Origin: Cycas panzhihuaensis
Taxonomy: Eukaryota; Cycadophyta
Assembly (NCBI GenBank): GCA_023213395.1
Contig: CM041465.1
Location: 225,997,741 to 226,061,740, forward strand
Length of the DNA: 64,000 nt
Direction: 5' to 3'
Positions 55,016-64,000 of the stretch are shown here, one piece after another. The notes beneath the pieces are model-generated. The model did no database searches, was not told where the DNA came from, and saw only the letters and a program-made list of their open reading frames with translations. The first letter of the stretch is position 1, and each line of letters starts with the position of its first letter. The position numbers were made by a program, and so were the translations under genes.

Positions 55016-55705
55016 GAGGAAATTATTAGAAAAACTCAGTTGCAGGGTTGTATGGTCGTACAATGTACAAAAATATATGAATTTTTGTAGGCGTACGAAT
55101 TTCAAAGATTAGGGGCCTAAATCGAAGTACTAGATGAGAGGAGTTCAGATGTATAATTATTGTTTTTTAGAAGATGTTTGGTTTGTTCAGAAATCGAGGG
55201 TGAAGTTCTGCCTAGTAGCTAAGGCTAAAAATGAAAAATGCTTCGAACAAAAAACATCCTTCGAATATGCCTTCAAAATTGGTCTCAAGAGGATTAGATT
55301 GATGTATGCATTACTCGGATTGAATCAACCATTTTGAAGAAAAGAGCAAAGTTCTCCTCAAACCCACACCTCTGGATAATGGGCCAAACCCCCTTCGAAA
55401 TGGCTTCAAATCACTTCGTGCCTTTAGAGAAAAATGACATTCGTACTCCTGTGACATTGTTGGTGAAATTTGGGAGCGATCTAAGAATTTTGAATTTTCA
55501 CATCCGTATGATGTCCGTACACCAGTTCTTTCGTCAGATCCATCTTCTGAGATGATGTGTACTTCAGATTAATTAGTCTCCTATAGAAATTTGATTCTCT
55601 AGACTGACTCTTGTTGATTTCTCTCAAAACCCTAATGACCTCCTTGTCCAAATTTAGACAAAAAATTGATCCTTGACCAGACGGTTGTAACTTGCTCTGA
55701 TATTA
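55016..55705 (-). other. Copia-4 5' leader and primer site
   Basis: Leader of about 680 bp. The primer site at 55694-55705 is the complement of TAATATCAGAGC, i.e. TGGTATCAGAGC with GG changed to AA. The plus-strand frames at 55134-55555 have no domain. Confidence 0.65.
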
Positions 55706-55910
55706 TGATCTCAAGTTGATTTATTAATGAGGATGAATCCTCTATAAATACATTACAACTTATATGAGACAATTGAAAACCGCTCAATGTGATCTTGCCA
55801 TTTGTCACTTAGAGAGAAAAAAGGGGAATGATACATGACCCTCATAAGGTGTCTTAGATATACTTTACAAAGTATTTAGAAATATCCTAGATAAAACATT
55901 ACTTCTAACA
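55706..55910 (-). repeat. Copia-4 5' LTR
   Basis: TGATCTCAAGTTGATTTATT...ACTTCTAACA, pairs with 34945-35158. Confidence 0.92.
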
Positions 55911-55915
55911 CCATT
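55911..55915. repeat. Copia-4 right TSD (CCATT)
   Basis: Matches 34932-34936. Confidence 0.82.
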
Positions 55916-56960
55916 TTGTTGAATATGATTTACGTTATATGGACCCGACCATCACAACTTCATTTTACCTGGCTTCATACGAAACTTGCTATCATACAAA
56001 AGTACCAAATCTCCCTCTTGGAACTGAGGTGTTTTCAAATGTCGATTATGCCATGCCTTATGCCTTTCCTTTTTTGCTTTTAATTCCCACAAAGCTTTTG
56101 CTCGTCATTCGTTTATCTTTATCAATTCCACAAACTGTTGATCCCTTGAGTCCTTTTCTGATAATTGTAGTTGAATTGCTACTCTTAAGCTTTCTGTTTG
56201 GAACTCTAGAGGAAGTACAGTCTCTAACCGATAAACTAGCTAGAATGGTGTTTGTTTATGTGGTCATTTTATTTTTGTTCTATCTGCCCACAACATCGAA
56301 TGCAGTCATTCTGCTCAATCTGTTCTTCCTTCGTTGCAAATCTTGGACAAGGCTAGCTTTAAGCTTTTATCTGTGCTTTCTACTTGTCCATTTGCTCATG
56401 GATAATACAGGGAAGATTTGTAATGCTGAATCACAAATTCTTTGGTGAGGTGCCTCATGGTTTGTTTAAAAAAACTACTCCCTTGATTTAACACAATTTC
56501 CAAAGGGCATCCAAAACGAACAATAATAGTCTCATACAAAAATCTAACTGTACCTTGAGCATCACATGTCTTCATAGGTCTAACTTTGGTCCATTTAGTC
56601 AAGAAATTCGTAGCCACCAATATATATCTAGCATTGGTCCATTTGGTTGGTGGACTAATTGGTCCGACAAAGCCCAGCCCACACTTCTCGAATGGAGCTT
56701 GTGCTAGTATAGGATGTAATGGCATGAAATGATTCTTACTTGACTTACCTACCTGTTGGCACACATAACAACTATGGACTCATTTTTTGTATCCTCGAAC
56801 AATGTGGGTCAGCATAGCCCTGCCAATAATATCTTCCTAGTGGTTGGTTCTGCACCTTGATGTTTTGTTGCCACACCTTCATGGGCTTCTCGTATTACCG
56901 CTTCCACCTTGTGTTGCATTATACATCTCCTCAAGACACCATCTGGTTCTAACTTGTACA
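55916..56960 (-). pseudogene. pol: Gypsy-B integrase, main part
   Basis: 56396-56764 is open: F-V-G-P-I-S-P-P-T, Y-I-L-V-A-T-N-F-L-T-K-W and R-F-G-C-P-L-E-I-V-L-N-Q-G, where the second catalytic Asp reads Asn (V-S-D-Q-G in Gypsy-C). The part with the Glu (about 56330-56400) and the C-terminal domain to 55916 are frameshifted. The last residues lie at 34871-34931, beyond Copia-4. Confidence 0.85.
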
Positions 56961-58440
56961 ATATCTCTTGAATTAGTTAGAATGGAAAAGTTTTCTGGAT
57001 AAAGCTCTGTCGCTTCATGCGTTCCATCCCTAGTGGTGTTTGCCCTATAGCGAGATACTGTGTAATGCCTTCATACCACTTTGGTATTGCCTCAATAGAA
57101 AACAACACTGTATCAGGAAAGTTGTCATGCACCCTAGTGGCAGGTTCTCCTTCTACTTCCCTTGACAATAAGTCTGGAATCGTATGCTCTTCTCCCTTTT
57201 TCACTATGGTTTTAAAATTAAATTCTTAAAACAACATCAGCCATCAATTGATTCTACCCTGCAAAATGGGTTTGTTAACTAGATATTTTAAGGCTTGATG
57301 ATCAACAAAAAGGATGAATAGACTAGCCAATAAATAGTGTCTAAATTTCCATAAGGCATAAACCATGCCTAGGCCTTCTCGTTACGTAACTAAGTTGTTT
57401 TGCTATGCTTCTGCCAATTTCTGACCCGCAAAGTATATTGGTAGATCTACATTGCTCTCTGTTGGTTGTGCTAACACACATCCAATGGCAAACAAAGAGG
57501 CATCAACATGCACGTGGAAAGGTTTCTCCCAATCAGGAAATCTCAACACATGTGCTTGAGCAACTTTCTTCTTTAGTAAATCAAAAGGAAGTTGTTATTG
57601 CAACTTCCATTGCCATATGGACTTCTTTTTTAATAGGGCTTCTAAGGGATTGGCTATTTGGGCATAATTTTTTATAAACTTGCTATAGTACCCTGTCATT
57701 CCTAAGAATCCTTTGACTTGTTTGGGTGTTTTTGGTATTGGAAAATTTAGGATTACTTCCACTTTGTTGGGGTTAGTCAACAACCCATTCTTGGTAACTA
57801 CATGACCTAACAAAGACCTAAAAGGAACCGTGAATGTATATTTGGCAGGATTAAGGCACAAATTGCTTTTCCTACAAGTTTCCAACATCAAATGAAGACT
57901 GTCGAGATGGTTTCTAAGCAGGGTATAGAGTGTCCAATCATCAAAAAATACCTCAGTCATTTTCTCAATGGTTTGCTTAAAGATGTTGAGAATCACCCTT
58001 TGAAACATGGCAGGAGCATTGGTCAGACCGAAAGGCATGACCCTAAATGCATACATGCCCCATTCCATGACAAAAGTCATCTTTAACTGGTCCTCTGGTG
58101 TGATTTGAACTTGATTGTATCCGTTGACGCCGTCCGTGAAGGAGTAAACCTTATGCCCTACAACTTTCTCCAGAATGTCCTCAGTAAAGGGAATGGGAAA
58201 TGGATCTTTCTTGGTTGCCTTGTTTAGAGCTCTGTAGTCAACACAGACTCTAAGTTTCCTGTTCTTCTTCGGAACTATTATATTGGGACTCACCTATTCA
58301 CTATTTTCTACTTTGAAAATATAATCCGCCTCAAATAGCTTGTCAAGTTCAGCCTTTACCTTTTCTTTATACTTTGGAATTCATGCGGTAAGGGCGTTGT
58401 CTCGCCGGCTTAGCTCCTTCCACTAGCTCTATCTTATGTT
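56961..58440 (-). pseudogene. pol: Gypsy-B reverse transcriptase and RNase H
   Basis: 57595-58293 is an open RT frame: V-C-V-D-Y-R-A-L-N-K-A-T-K, Y-S-F-T-D-G-V-N-G-Y-N-Q, T-N-A-P-A-M-F-Q-R and the polymerase motif V-F-F-D-D-W. RNase H (about 57230-57560) is decayed. 56977-57204 covers the RNase H-integrase connection (P-D-L-L-S-R, Y-L-A-I-G-Q-T-P). Same lineage as Gypsy-C/D but clearly a different family. Confidence 0.9.
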
Positions 58441-58844
58441 CACCAAGTTCAGGCGGAATGTCTTTTAAGTTCTTATAGGACCTGGGAATGACGTGTTTAT
58501 ACTCCAGAAATAATGAAGTGGCCTACTGCATGATTTCTGCATCCTAGTAATCTCCCAAATTGATGATCTGAGGTTGTTCTTCTGTTCCAATGTTAATCTC
58601 TTGCAACTTTAGTTTTTCTCCTTCATCTGTTTTACCATCTGGGCTTATTATGTATTTTGGAGTCTTATCAATTATACCCTCTCCATATTCCACTACGGAA
58701 TAGCTAGGAGGAAATAATTGTGATTCTTATTGGATATTATCTTCTTTTATTGCATTATCACATTCAATGTGAAAGCAATTTTTCTCCTTATCCATGGTTT
58801 TTTCCTTGAAAAATTGTAAAATTTCCCTAATTTTTCATTTTTAT

Positions 58845-59290
58845 TATGGTATGCAAAAGTTTGATAAAAACTATCTACCATTAGATCCCAGTCTATTAAT
58901 TTTATCTTTTCACAATAGTTATACTAGACTATTGAAATGCCTCTAAAAGTTGATCCCCAATACTATGTCCCTTCCTTTTTTGAAATTTCATTAGCTCTCC
59001 ATATTTGAACACAGTTTTGCACATACAAATGAGGATCGTCTCCATTCCAAAATAGGGGCAATTCTATTTCATGATTATGGAATCTATTTAGGAAGTTTCT
59101 ACTTATCTCTTCCCAAGAATTAAATTCTTTCGTATAAGCAGCATACCATAAACATGTTTGGCTTGTTAAGGAGCAAGCAAACACAAGGTACCAAAAATTC
59201 TCCTGCCATTTATTTTTCATTATTTTAATACATTGATCCAAATGCTTTTTTGCTTGCCCCAGCTGGTCGTAATACGTAGGAAGTTCATTG
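58845..59290 (-). pseudogene. Gypsy-B gag-like modules between protease and RT
   Basis: Module 1 (58963-59241 open): W-Y-L-V-F-A-C-S-L, C-L-W-Y-A-A-Y-T, then S-W-E-E-I-S-R-N-F-L-N-R-F. Module 2 (about 58845-58950): F-R-G-I-S-I-V, stop, D-W-D-L-M-V-D-S-F-Y-Q-T-F. Same position and pattern as in Gypsy-A, -C and -D, although the family differs. Confidence 0.68.
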
Positions 59291-59469
59291 GAATTCTTAC
59301 CTTAGACTACATTTTCTTGGGTAATTTGGAGGTTTCTTTCTTCTCGAAAATCTTGTGGTAGTGGCAACTAAATTGCTTCATCTTGCATGTTCTCCTCCGA
59401 AGAAGAGTTCGTACACATCTCTAAGTGATAACATGGAGTGGGTTCTATTTCCTCAGATGCATTTTGAAG

Positions 59470-60153
59470 CTAGTTCAACATATAAGATGATGATGGACTG
59501 CTTGGCAAGGTTGATTGGATCTGAAATGTTGTTTCTGAGCAAGGGCTAACTGTCAATTTTGTTGTGGCTGTAGTGGATGAGGCTTTTTCTTCATCTTTAA
59601 TTTTCTCAATCTGTGGTCCATCGGAGCGTAAGGGAAAAGTAACCACCTTATTTCCAATTGAGAGGGTAAAAGTATGTTTTCCTCGTTCTTGAATGGATTT
59701 TGTTGCCAACAACCAAGGTCTTCCCAACAAAGCTGGGTAAGTCCTTTATTAGCCTTACATCTTGGCTATTGCAAAATCTAGCAGAACAATAATTCCTACA
59801 ACAGTCATTGGGACATTCAACAAGGTGCCCATAGGTCTAACCTGCAATTGATTAGCCGGCCTAGTTGAATAGTCTGGGGCTAGCACATCGAGCCTTTCCA
59901 AAGCTATCCAAGAGGATTCAGGTAGCACATTCACCCCTAAGCCCCCATCAACAATTGTTTTACACAAGGTTGTCCCCAAAACTACCACTAGAACTCTTGG
60001 GTCAACCCAATTATCCTTGATAGCCCTAAGCACCGGTTTCTCAATTTGCTCCAATACGAGCTGTTGGAAGTAGCCAGCTTCCCACCACTTAAAAATGACA
60101 GAGATAGGAATTGAAACTCCTAGTTCAGTAAGCAAATCTTTAACCGTTTGCAA
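59470..60153 (-). pseudogene. pol: Gypsy-B protease
   Basis: 59755-60153 has K-T-I-V-D-G-G-L-G-V-N-V-L-P (active site, D-G-G variant) preceded by T-E-L-G-V-S-I-P-I-S-V-I. 59470-59730 has the late motif M-L-G-R-P-W-L-L-A-T-K. A stop and a shift lie at about 59735-59755. Confidence 0.87.
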
Positions 60154-60386
60154 CCATTGCTAGGGATTCATGCCTTCTTGTGTAGATTGCCCTTGAATCA
60201 TTCTTCTTTTATATTGTTGGCTCTTGAATCTTTGCTCCTGTTGAAATTCTTTCTGCTGGACTTTGCCCATGGCCTTTTGAAGAATCTTCACTGCTTCTTG
60301 AAGTCGTTGCTTCTCTACTGTTGGGTTTGGAAAATTGTCCTGAAAAGAAGGTCCTATTGTTTTGCCATTATGTGTCTACAGGTATG

Positions 60387-61660
60387 CTAGTACTTCTTTA
60401 TCCAGAATAACATCCACCATATTGGTGTTTTGTTCTTTGGACAATTTGCCCATTCGTGATTCGATGGTCCGTACTCTTCACAAATAAACTCTTCTCCTTT
60501 TTTCTCCAACAGACATTCGGGTCTGTAATGCCCCCGTCTTTGACATAGAAAGCAACAAATTGGCTTTGTTTTGCCTTTATATTGCTTTATCGTTCCTCGT
60601 CCAGTCTTCTGCAAGAATACGTTGTGGACTTCTCCTTCATTATGATTTGGCCTGAAAAAACACTCCCAAGTATTATGGTTGTTTGTCTGCAATTCACACA
60701 CCATTTTGAAGGTCCACTATGTTCATTCTTCAAGTGTCCTTGTTGATTGCAAGGTGGGGGCCATCAAATATTTTCTCTTGATTTCTTGATGCATGAACGT
60801 GATAATTCTGCACATAGCTTCTCCAATTCTTAATTCTATTGCATGCTTGCTGGAATAGAGACTGTGGCTGTTGTTTCAATGCTTCGACCTCCTTCAAAGC
60901 CTCAATTTTCGGGTTTATACCCATTTGCAATGTTTGTAAGAATTGCATTCTAGTGCCCATCATTTGAGAGTATATTGAACATTGCATTGCCATTTGAGAG
61001 TACGCTGACTTCATTTGATTTTTAAATTTTAAGGCTAACTCTCTTACCTGCTCGTAATTGTTCATTGGGTGCAACATTTCTTTGTCTCTGAGTTGCGGCA
61101 TCAATCCCTGCACAAAATACTTCATAGCAAGCATAGGATTTATTGCCGTAGTAGATTGTATTTTATTCATAATAACTCGCATCCTTCCATCAAAGTCATT
61201 TATTGACTCTCTGGGATATTGCCAAATTTCTTCCAAAGCTTGTAACATGGCAATTGGATCCCTGAGTTTTTGGAATCTGTCCAAAAATTGAGCCTGCAAT
61301 TGATCCCAACCTAGTTGCTAAGCTGCTACGTACTGGAACCATGCAACTGTTGGTCCTCTTAATGTTGAAAAGAACTAGCCTTTTGATGTACAATTCTTTT
61401 AATTTGAATCATATTTTTAAATAAGGCCAAATGATCTCTTGGATCTATAGATCCATCAAATTGTAGAGTTGAAAAAATAGTCACTTTGCATAATGATATA
61501 AGTTGTTGTACCTCCTTGGCTTGTTCCATCTGATATCCCACTTTGTACCCATCCTAGCGGTGTGTGACTCCCTCCTCCTCCTCCTACATTACTAGTTGGA
61601 CTTGCCATTGGTAACTTAAAGAGGGGATTAATTATGTGACTCAGAGTTCTGATTTCCAAT
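60387..61660 (-). pseudogene. gag: Gypsy-B gag
   Basis: Capsid-type part 60730-61299 (F-L-D-R-F-Q-K-L, Q-Y-P-R-E-S-I-N-D-F, Y-F-V-Q-G-L-M-P). Upstream 61359-61659 (F-D-G-S-I-D-P-R-D-H-L-A-L-F) belongs to the same domain in other frames. The nucleocapsid frame 60387-60704 has C-C-F-L-C-Q-R-R-G-H-Y-R-P-E-C and a second knuckle with Tyr for its second Cys (C-E-E-Y-G-P-S-N-H-E-W-A-N-C). Confidence 0.88.
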
Positions 61661-61854
61661 AAATGGTGGTTCTAGGCTTGTTTTGCTATGTTGTATACTC
61701 CTAATTCAATTAGATTTCCCTCTAGTACTAGAACTTCTAAAATATGTACTCTAGCCAAATTCTATTGCCAATCTTTGCATGGGGTAAAATCGTTATTGAA
61801 TACCTCCTCTTGCAAGGTATTTTTTGTAGTGGAATCTTCTTCCTTCAAACATTG

Positions 61855-62175
61855 CTACCAATTTTCACCCTTAGCAAGATCTTCCTTGATTGAATTTGGT
61901 TGTACTGCTTTCTTGTCTATGGGTTCCTCTTCCACTACACACCTTTGGTCATTACTTTGCACTGCCTGCTCTTTGACAGTCCCCTTGTTTGATTCCACGA
62001 CCGTCTTTTGCTTGTTTGATTCGCCTTCATTTCTCGACTTTTGCAGATGGTCACCTCTCACTTGCTTCCTTGGCGTCAATACAAATCTAGGCCTACATAT
62101 TCCAGTGTGGAGTTTGTCTTTATCCCAATGTTCTCCATGAGCACGATGTGATTCTACTTTGACTCTAGATGGCAT
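61855..62175 (-). pseudogene. gag: Gypsy-B gag N-terminal extension
   Basis: Open 106-codon frame starting M-P-S-R-V-K-V-E-S at 62175, about 80 bases inside the 5' LTR. It is rich in Lys, Glu and Gln with no known domain. The position and basic M-P-x-(R/K) start match the gag N-terminus of Gypsy-C and -D. The link to the capsid part (61660-61855) is broken. Confidence 0.72.
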
Positions 62176-62258
62176 GGAATAGGACCCAACAACTTACTCG
62201 ACTTTGTCCATTACGTCATTCACCATCCTTTGCCCTAGTTTAGAAAGCAACAAACCAA

Positions 62259-62809
62259 TGTGTGCTTACTGGCCTACATCTACTATGTAACAATCTTGTA
62301 ATCAAAATAGAACAACAACACAAGATCAACCAAAGTGAACGCAAACCATGATCATATATTAATGATAGGTCACGTCTGGTCCTCTCACAACCAGATGCAA
62401 ACCCAGAACAATACACAAGGTTGCAATTGACGCAATACAGTAGGACTTTATTTACAATATGTATAGGTGCATAGTGCTCGGTACTCATATTCCAACCTGT
62501 ACTTATGCACATGCCTATGCATATCTTTTATGACTACCCATTACATATTTATATTCTCGTAAATCATTCTGTAACTACTGAGTGCTGCAATTGTTATAGT
62601 TTTGTGGTTGGTTGCAACTGCTTCTAATTGTTTGCTACTTTTGTTGCAGTTGCTCGAATTGTTATTGCTAAGGCTGACGTAACTATAGTTTGAATCACCA
62701 TCATTCCACCTGACATTGCAACGAATTGATCACAACCGATTTCCCCCTTTAATTCTGTCTTCTCGTGGCCTTTGATTCAGGTTGCAATTGACATGATTTT
62801 TAACACACA
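62259..62809 (-). repeat. Gypsy-B 5' LTR
   Basis: 551 bp, TGTGTGCTTACTGG...TTTTTAACACACA, pairs with 20957-21504. Contains a minus-strand AATAAA near 62446 and GTTGCAACTG near 62610. The primer-site region just inside reads TTGGTTTGTTGCTTTCT on the minus strand. Confidence 0.93.
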
Positions 62810-62875
62810 TCCCCCAAAATAATTGGGTTCATATTCATGTGAGTTGATCAATTTTGTAACAATTTCTTTTCACCA
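62810..62875 (-). pseudogene. Gypsy-A continuation beyond Gypsy-B
   Basis: The minus strand reads V-T-K-L-I-N-S-H-E-Y-E-P-N-Y-F-G, then meets the Gypsy-B LTR. Gypsy-D has L-T-K-S-I-D-Y-Q-E-E-E-P-T-Y-F-G at the point just before S-S-D-D-E, where Gypsy-A stops at 20956. Short, so this is only a probable match. Confidence 0.55.
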
Positions 62876-63464
62876 CAAACCCAGAAATAAGGCAGAGCAG
62901 AGCTCAATTCACAAATAACAGAACATGAACTAATTATTATGAACACAAGAGTACATTATAGGTGAATATCTCCAAGTATAAATCAATTACAAGTACCAAA
63001 TATGATGCCGACTAGTATATAAAATATAGATAATAATCCCATAAAAATACTAACAGTAACTTGCGCTAATCACCAATCCCTTCGAGGCAAGAATCCTCCT
63101 CAAAATTGTAGCCCTAAGGCTGAATCTGCAACAACCCTAGAACCGAAAATGAGAAGAGGAATACTTCACAAGGATGATGGGAAATAACCCCAAAGATCCC
63201 TATTTATGGGTGCTCAAACTAGGTCTTAATGAGGTCAGCCAGAACATGAAGAGTTGCGCCTAGAATAACCTCTAGAAGTCGGCCACAGTAATCACATAGA
63301 GGTCAGCCAAACTCTAATGGGGTCACTTCCATGTCCCCCGTCCTTGAAACTGTGCTTTTCCCTCAAAGCACTTGTAAGTTTAGAAATTGCTTTATCCATT
63401 TGTCGTTTTCCCATAGATATCTCATCCCATTTTTGTTTTGGAATTGGTAATGGTTGGAGTAACC
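62876..63464 (-). other. LTR-like fragment with an integrase scrap
   Basis: The minus strand begins L-L-Q-P-L-P-I-P-K-Q-K-W-D-E-I-S-M (63400-63464), typical of a gypsy integrase core start. It then runs as an open but unfamiliar frame to a stop at 63292. Downstream are a minus-strand TATAAATAGGG-like box near 63205 and leader-like sequence. Probably a truncated or chimeric retroelement end, cut by Copia-6. Boundaries uncertain. Confidence 0.5.
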
Positions 63465-63650
63465 TGTTGGACAAACTCAATGATCAAAGATAGAATTGAT
63501 TCAATTCTTATTCATGATGTAAGTACATATATACTAATAGGGTTTGCAACCACCCTAGAACTAACAAGTAATTGAAGTGTATTAATGGTCACTTAAGGAT
63601 ACATAAGACATATTAACTTATAACTTAGGATAAAACATTATTTTCTAACA
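63465..63650 (-). repeat. Copia-6 3' LTR
   Basis: TGTTGGACAAACTCAATG...TTTTCTAACA, 186 bp. Related to the Copia-5 LTR (shared GGGTTTGCAACCACC-like and AGGATAAAACATTA-like segments). No second copy in the window. Confidence 0.82.
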
Positions 63651-63659
63651 CCCTCTCTT

Positions 63660-64000
63660 AATGTTTTATCCAACTAGTCCTATTTTGTCTCTAACAATTT
63701 GGAATTTGTCTTTCCCTAGTGGTTTTGTTAATATATCAGCTACTTGTTCATTTGTGGGACAATAGACAACATCTATTTCTTTATTTTAAATCTTTTCCCT
63801 AATAAAATGATGTTGGACTTCATTGTGTTTAGTTCTGGCATGGAATACTGGATTTTTGGTGAGCTTGATTGTACTCTAATTGTCGCAGTAAAGAGTCATT
63901 GCAAATCTTTGAGGAGCTTTTAGGTCTTCCATTAGTTGTCTGAGCCAAACTGCTTCTACTGCGGCGCTGACGGCTGATTTGTATTCTGCTTCAGTTGATG
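63660..64000 (-). pseudogene. pol: Copia-6 RNase H end
   Basis: The minus strand reads S-T-E-A-E-Y-K-S-A-V-S-A-A near 63960-64000, then L-R-Q-L-M-E-D-L, D-N and N-P-V-F-H-A-R-T-K-H, and A-D-I-L-T-K-P-L near 63720. A few stops are present (for example near 63787 and 63878). Confidence 0.82.

Larger units (their letters stand above)
34937..55910 (-). mobile_element. Copia-4: copia element nested in Gypsy-B, split twice
   Basis: LTRs at 34945-35158 and 55706-55910. Its own sequence is 34937-36141, 46666-49281 and 54538-55910, about 5.2 kb. Gypsy-D lies in RT and Copia-5 in gag. Integrase and protease have lost catalytic Asp residues. Confidence 0.94.
20957..62809 (-). mobile_element. Gypsy-B: gypsy element expanded to 42 kb by nested insertions
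   Basis: LTRs of about 550 bp at 20957-21504 and 62259-62809 flank gag, protease, gag-like modules, RT-RNase H, integrase, a 22-bp tandem array and ORF3. Its own sequence is 21505-23410, 33923-34931 and 55916-62258 plus the LTRs, about 10 kb. Gypsy-C sits in ORF3 and Copia-4 near the integrase C-terminus. The TSD is unclear: the left flank is ATCCT and the right TCCCC. Confidence 0.9.
63465..64000 (-). mobile_element. Copia-6: copia element running out of the window
   Basis: LTR plus purine tract (complement of CCCTCTCTTAATGTT at 63651) followed by the C-terminal end of RNase H on the minus strand. The rest lies beyond 64000. Confidence 0.88.

Noticed and set aside
55134-55555. Two plus-strand open frames as a small gene
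   Set aside because: They lie in the Copia-4 leader, have no motif, and no promoter or splice context supports them.

Overview
This window is eukaryotic repeat DNA from a land plant. I see no cellular gene, tRNA, rRNA or CRISPR array. Essentially all recognisable coding is gag-pol of LTR retrotransposons: Ty1/copia elements with an initiator-Met-tRNA type primer site, and Ty3/gypsy elements without a chromodomain. Old, stop-ridden, deeply nested elements with no gene in 64 kb suggest a very large plant genome; a gymnosperm is my best guess, but that is inference.

Layout, from terminal repeats and target-site duplications (TSDs) read by eye. (1) 1-3045: 3' part of a plus-strand copia element (Copia-1). 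(2) 3046-4747: unassigned. (3) 4753-15827: minus-strand Copia-2, split by a complete plus-strand Copia-3 at 10202-15198 (TSD TTAGA). (4) 15833-16809: unassigned. (5) 16810-20956: 3' half of an old minus-strand gypsy element (Gypsy-A), which seems to resume at 62810. (6) 20957-62809: minus-strand Gypsy-B, inserted into Gypsy-A and itself blown up to 42 kb by nested insertions: Gypsy-C (23416-33917, TSD GCTGC) and Copia-4 (34937-55910, TSD CCATT). Copia-4 carries Gypsy-D (36147-46660, TSD CCTGG) in its RT gene and Copia-5 (49287-54532, TSD ACTTG) in its gag gene. The longest chain is Gypsy-A > Gypsy-B > Copia-4 > Gypsy-D, four levels. (7) 62876-63464: an unclassified LTR-like fragment with a scrap of integrase. 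(8) 63465-64000: start of another minus-strand copia element (Copia-6).

The most interesting content is the shared, unusual architecture of the gypsy elements. The order is gag with several CCHC knuckles, protease, two extra gag-like modules, RT-RNase H, integrase without chromodomain, a tandem-repeat array, and an accessory ORF (ORF3). The gag-like modules are visible in all four gypsy copies. The array and ORF3 are visible in Gypsy-B, -C and -D; the array sequence is unrelated between the B and C/D families although its position is the same. In both families the array motif echoes motifs in the element's own LTR.

All elements look inactive: frameshifts, in-frame stops (largely TAG) and lost catalytic residues are common. 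Coordinates of decayed domains are approximate; LTR ends and TSDs are base-level readings unless stated.
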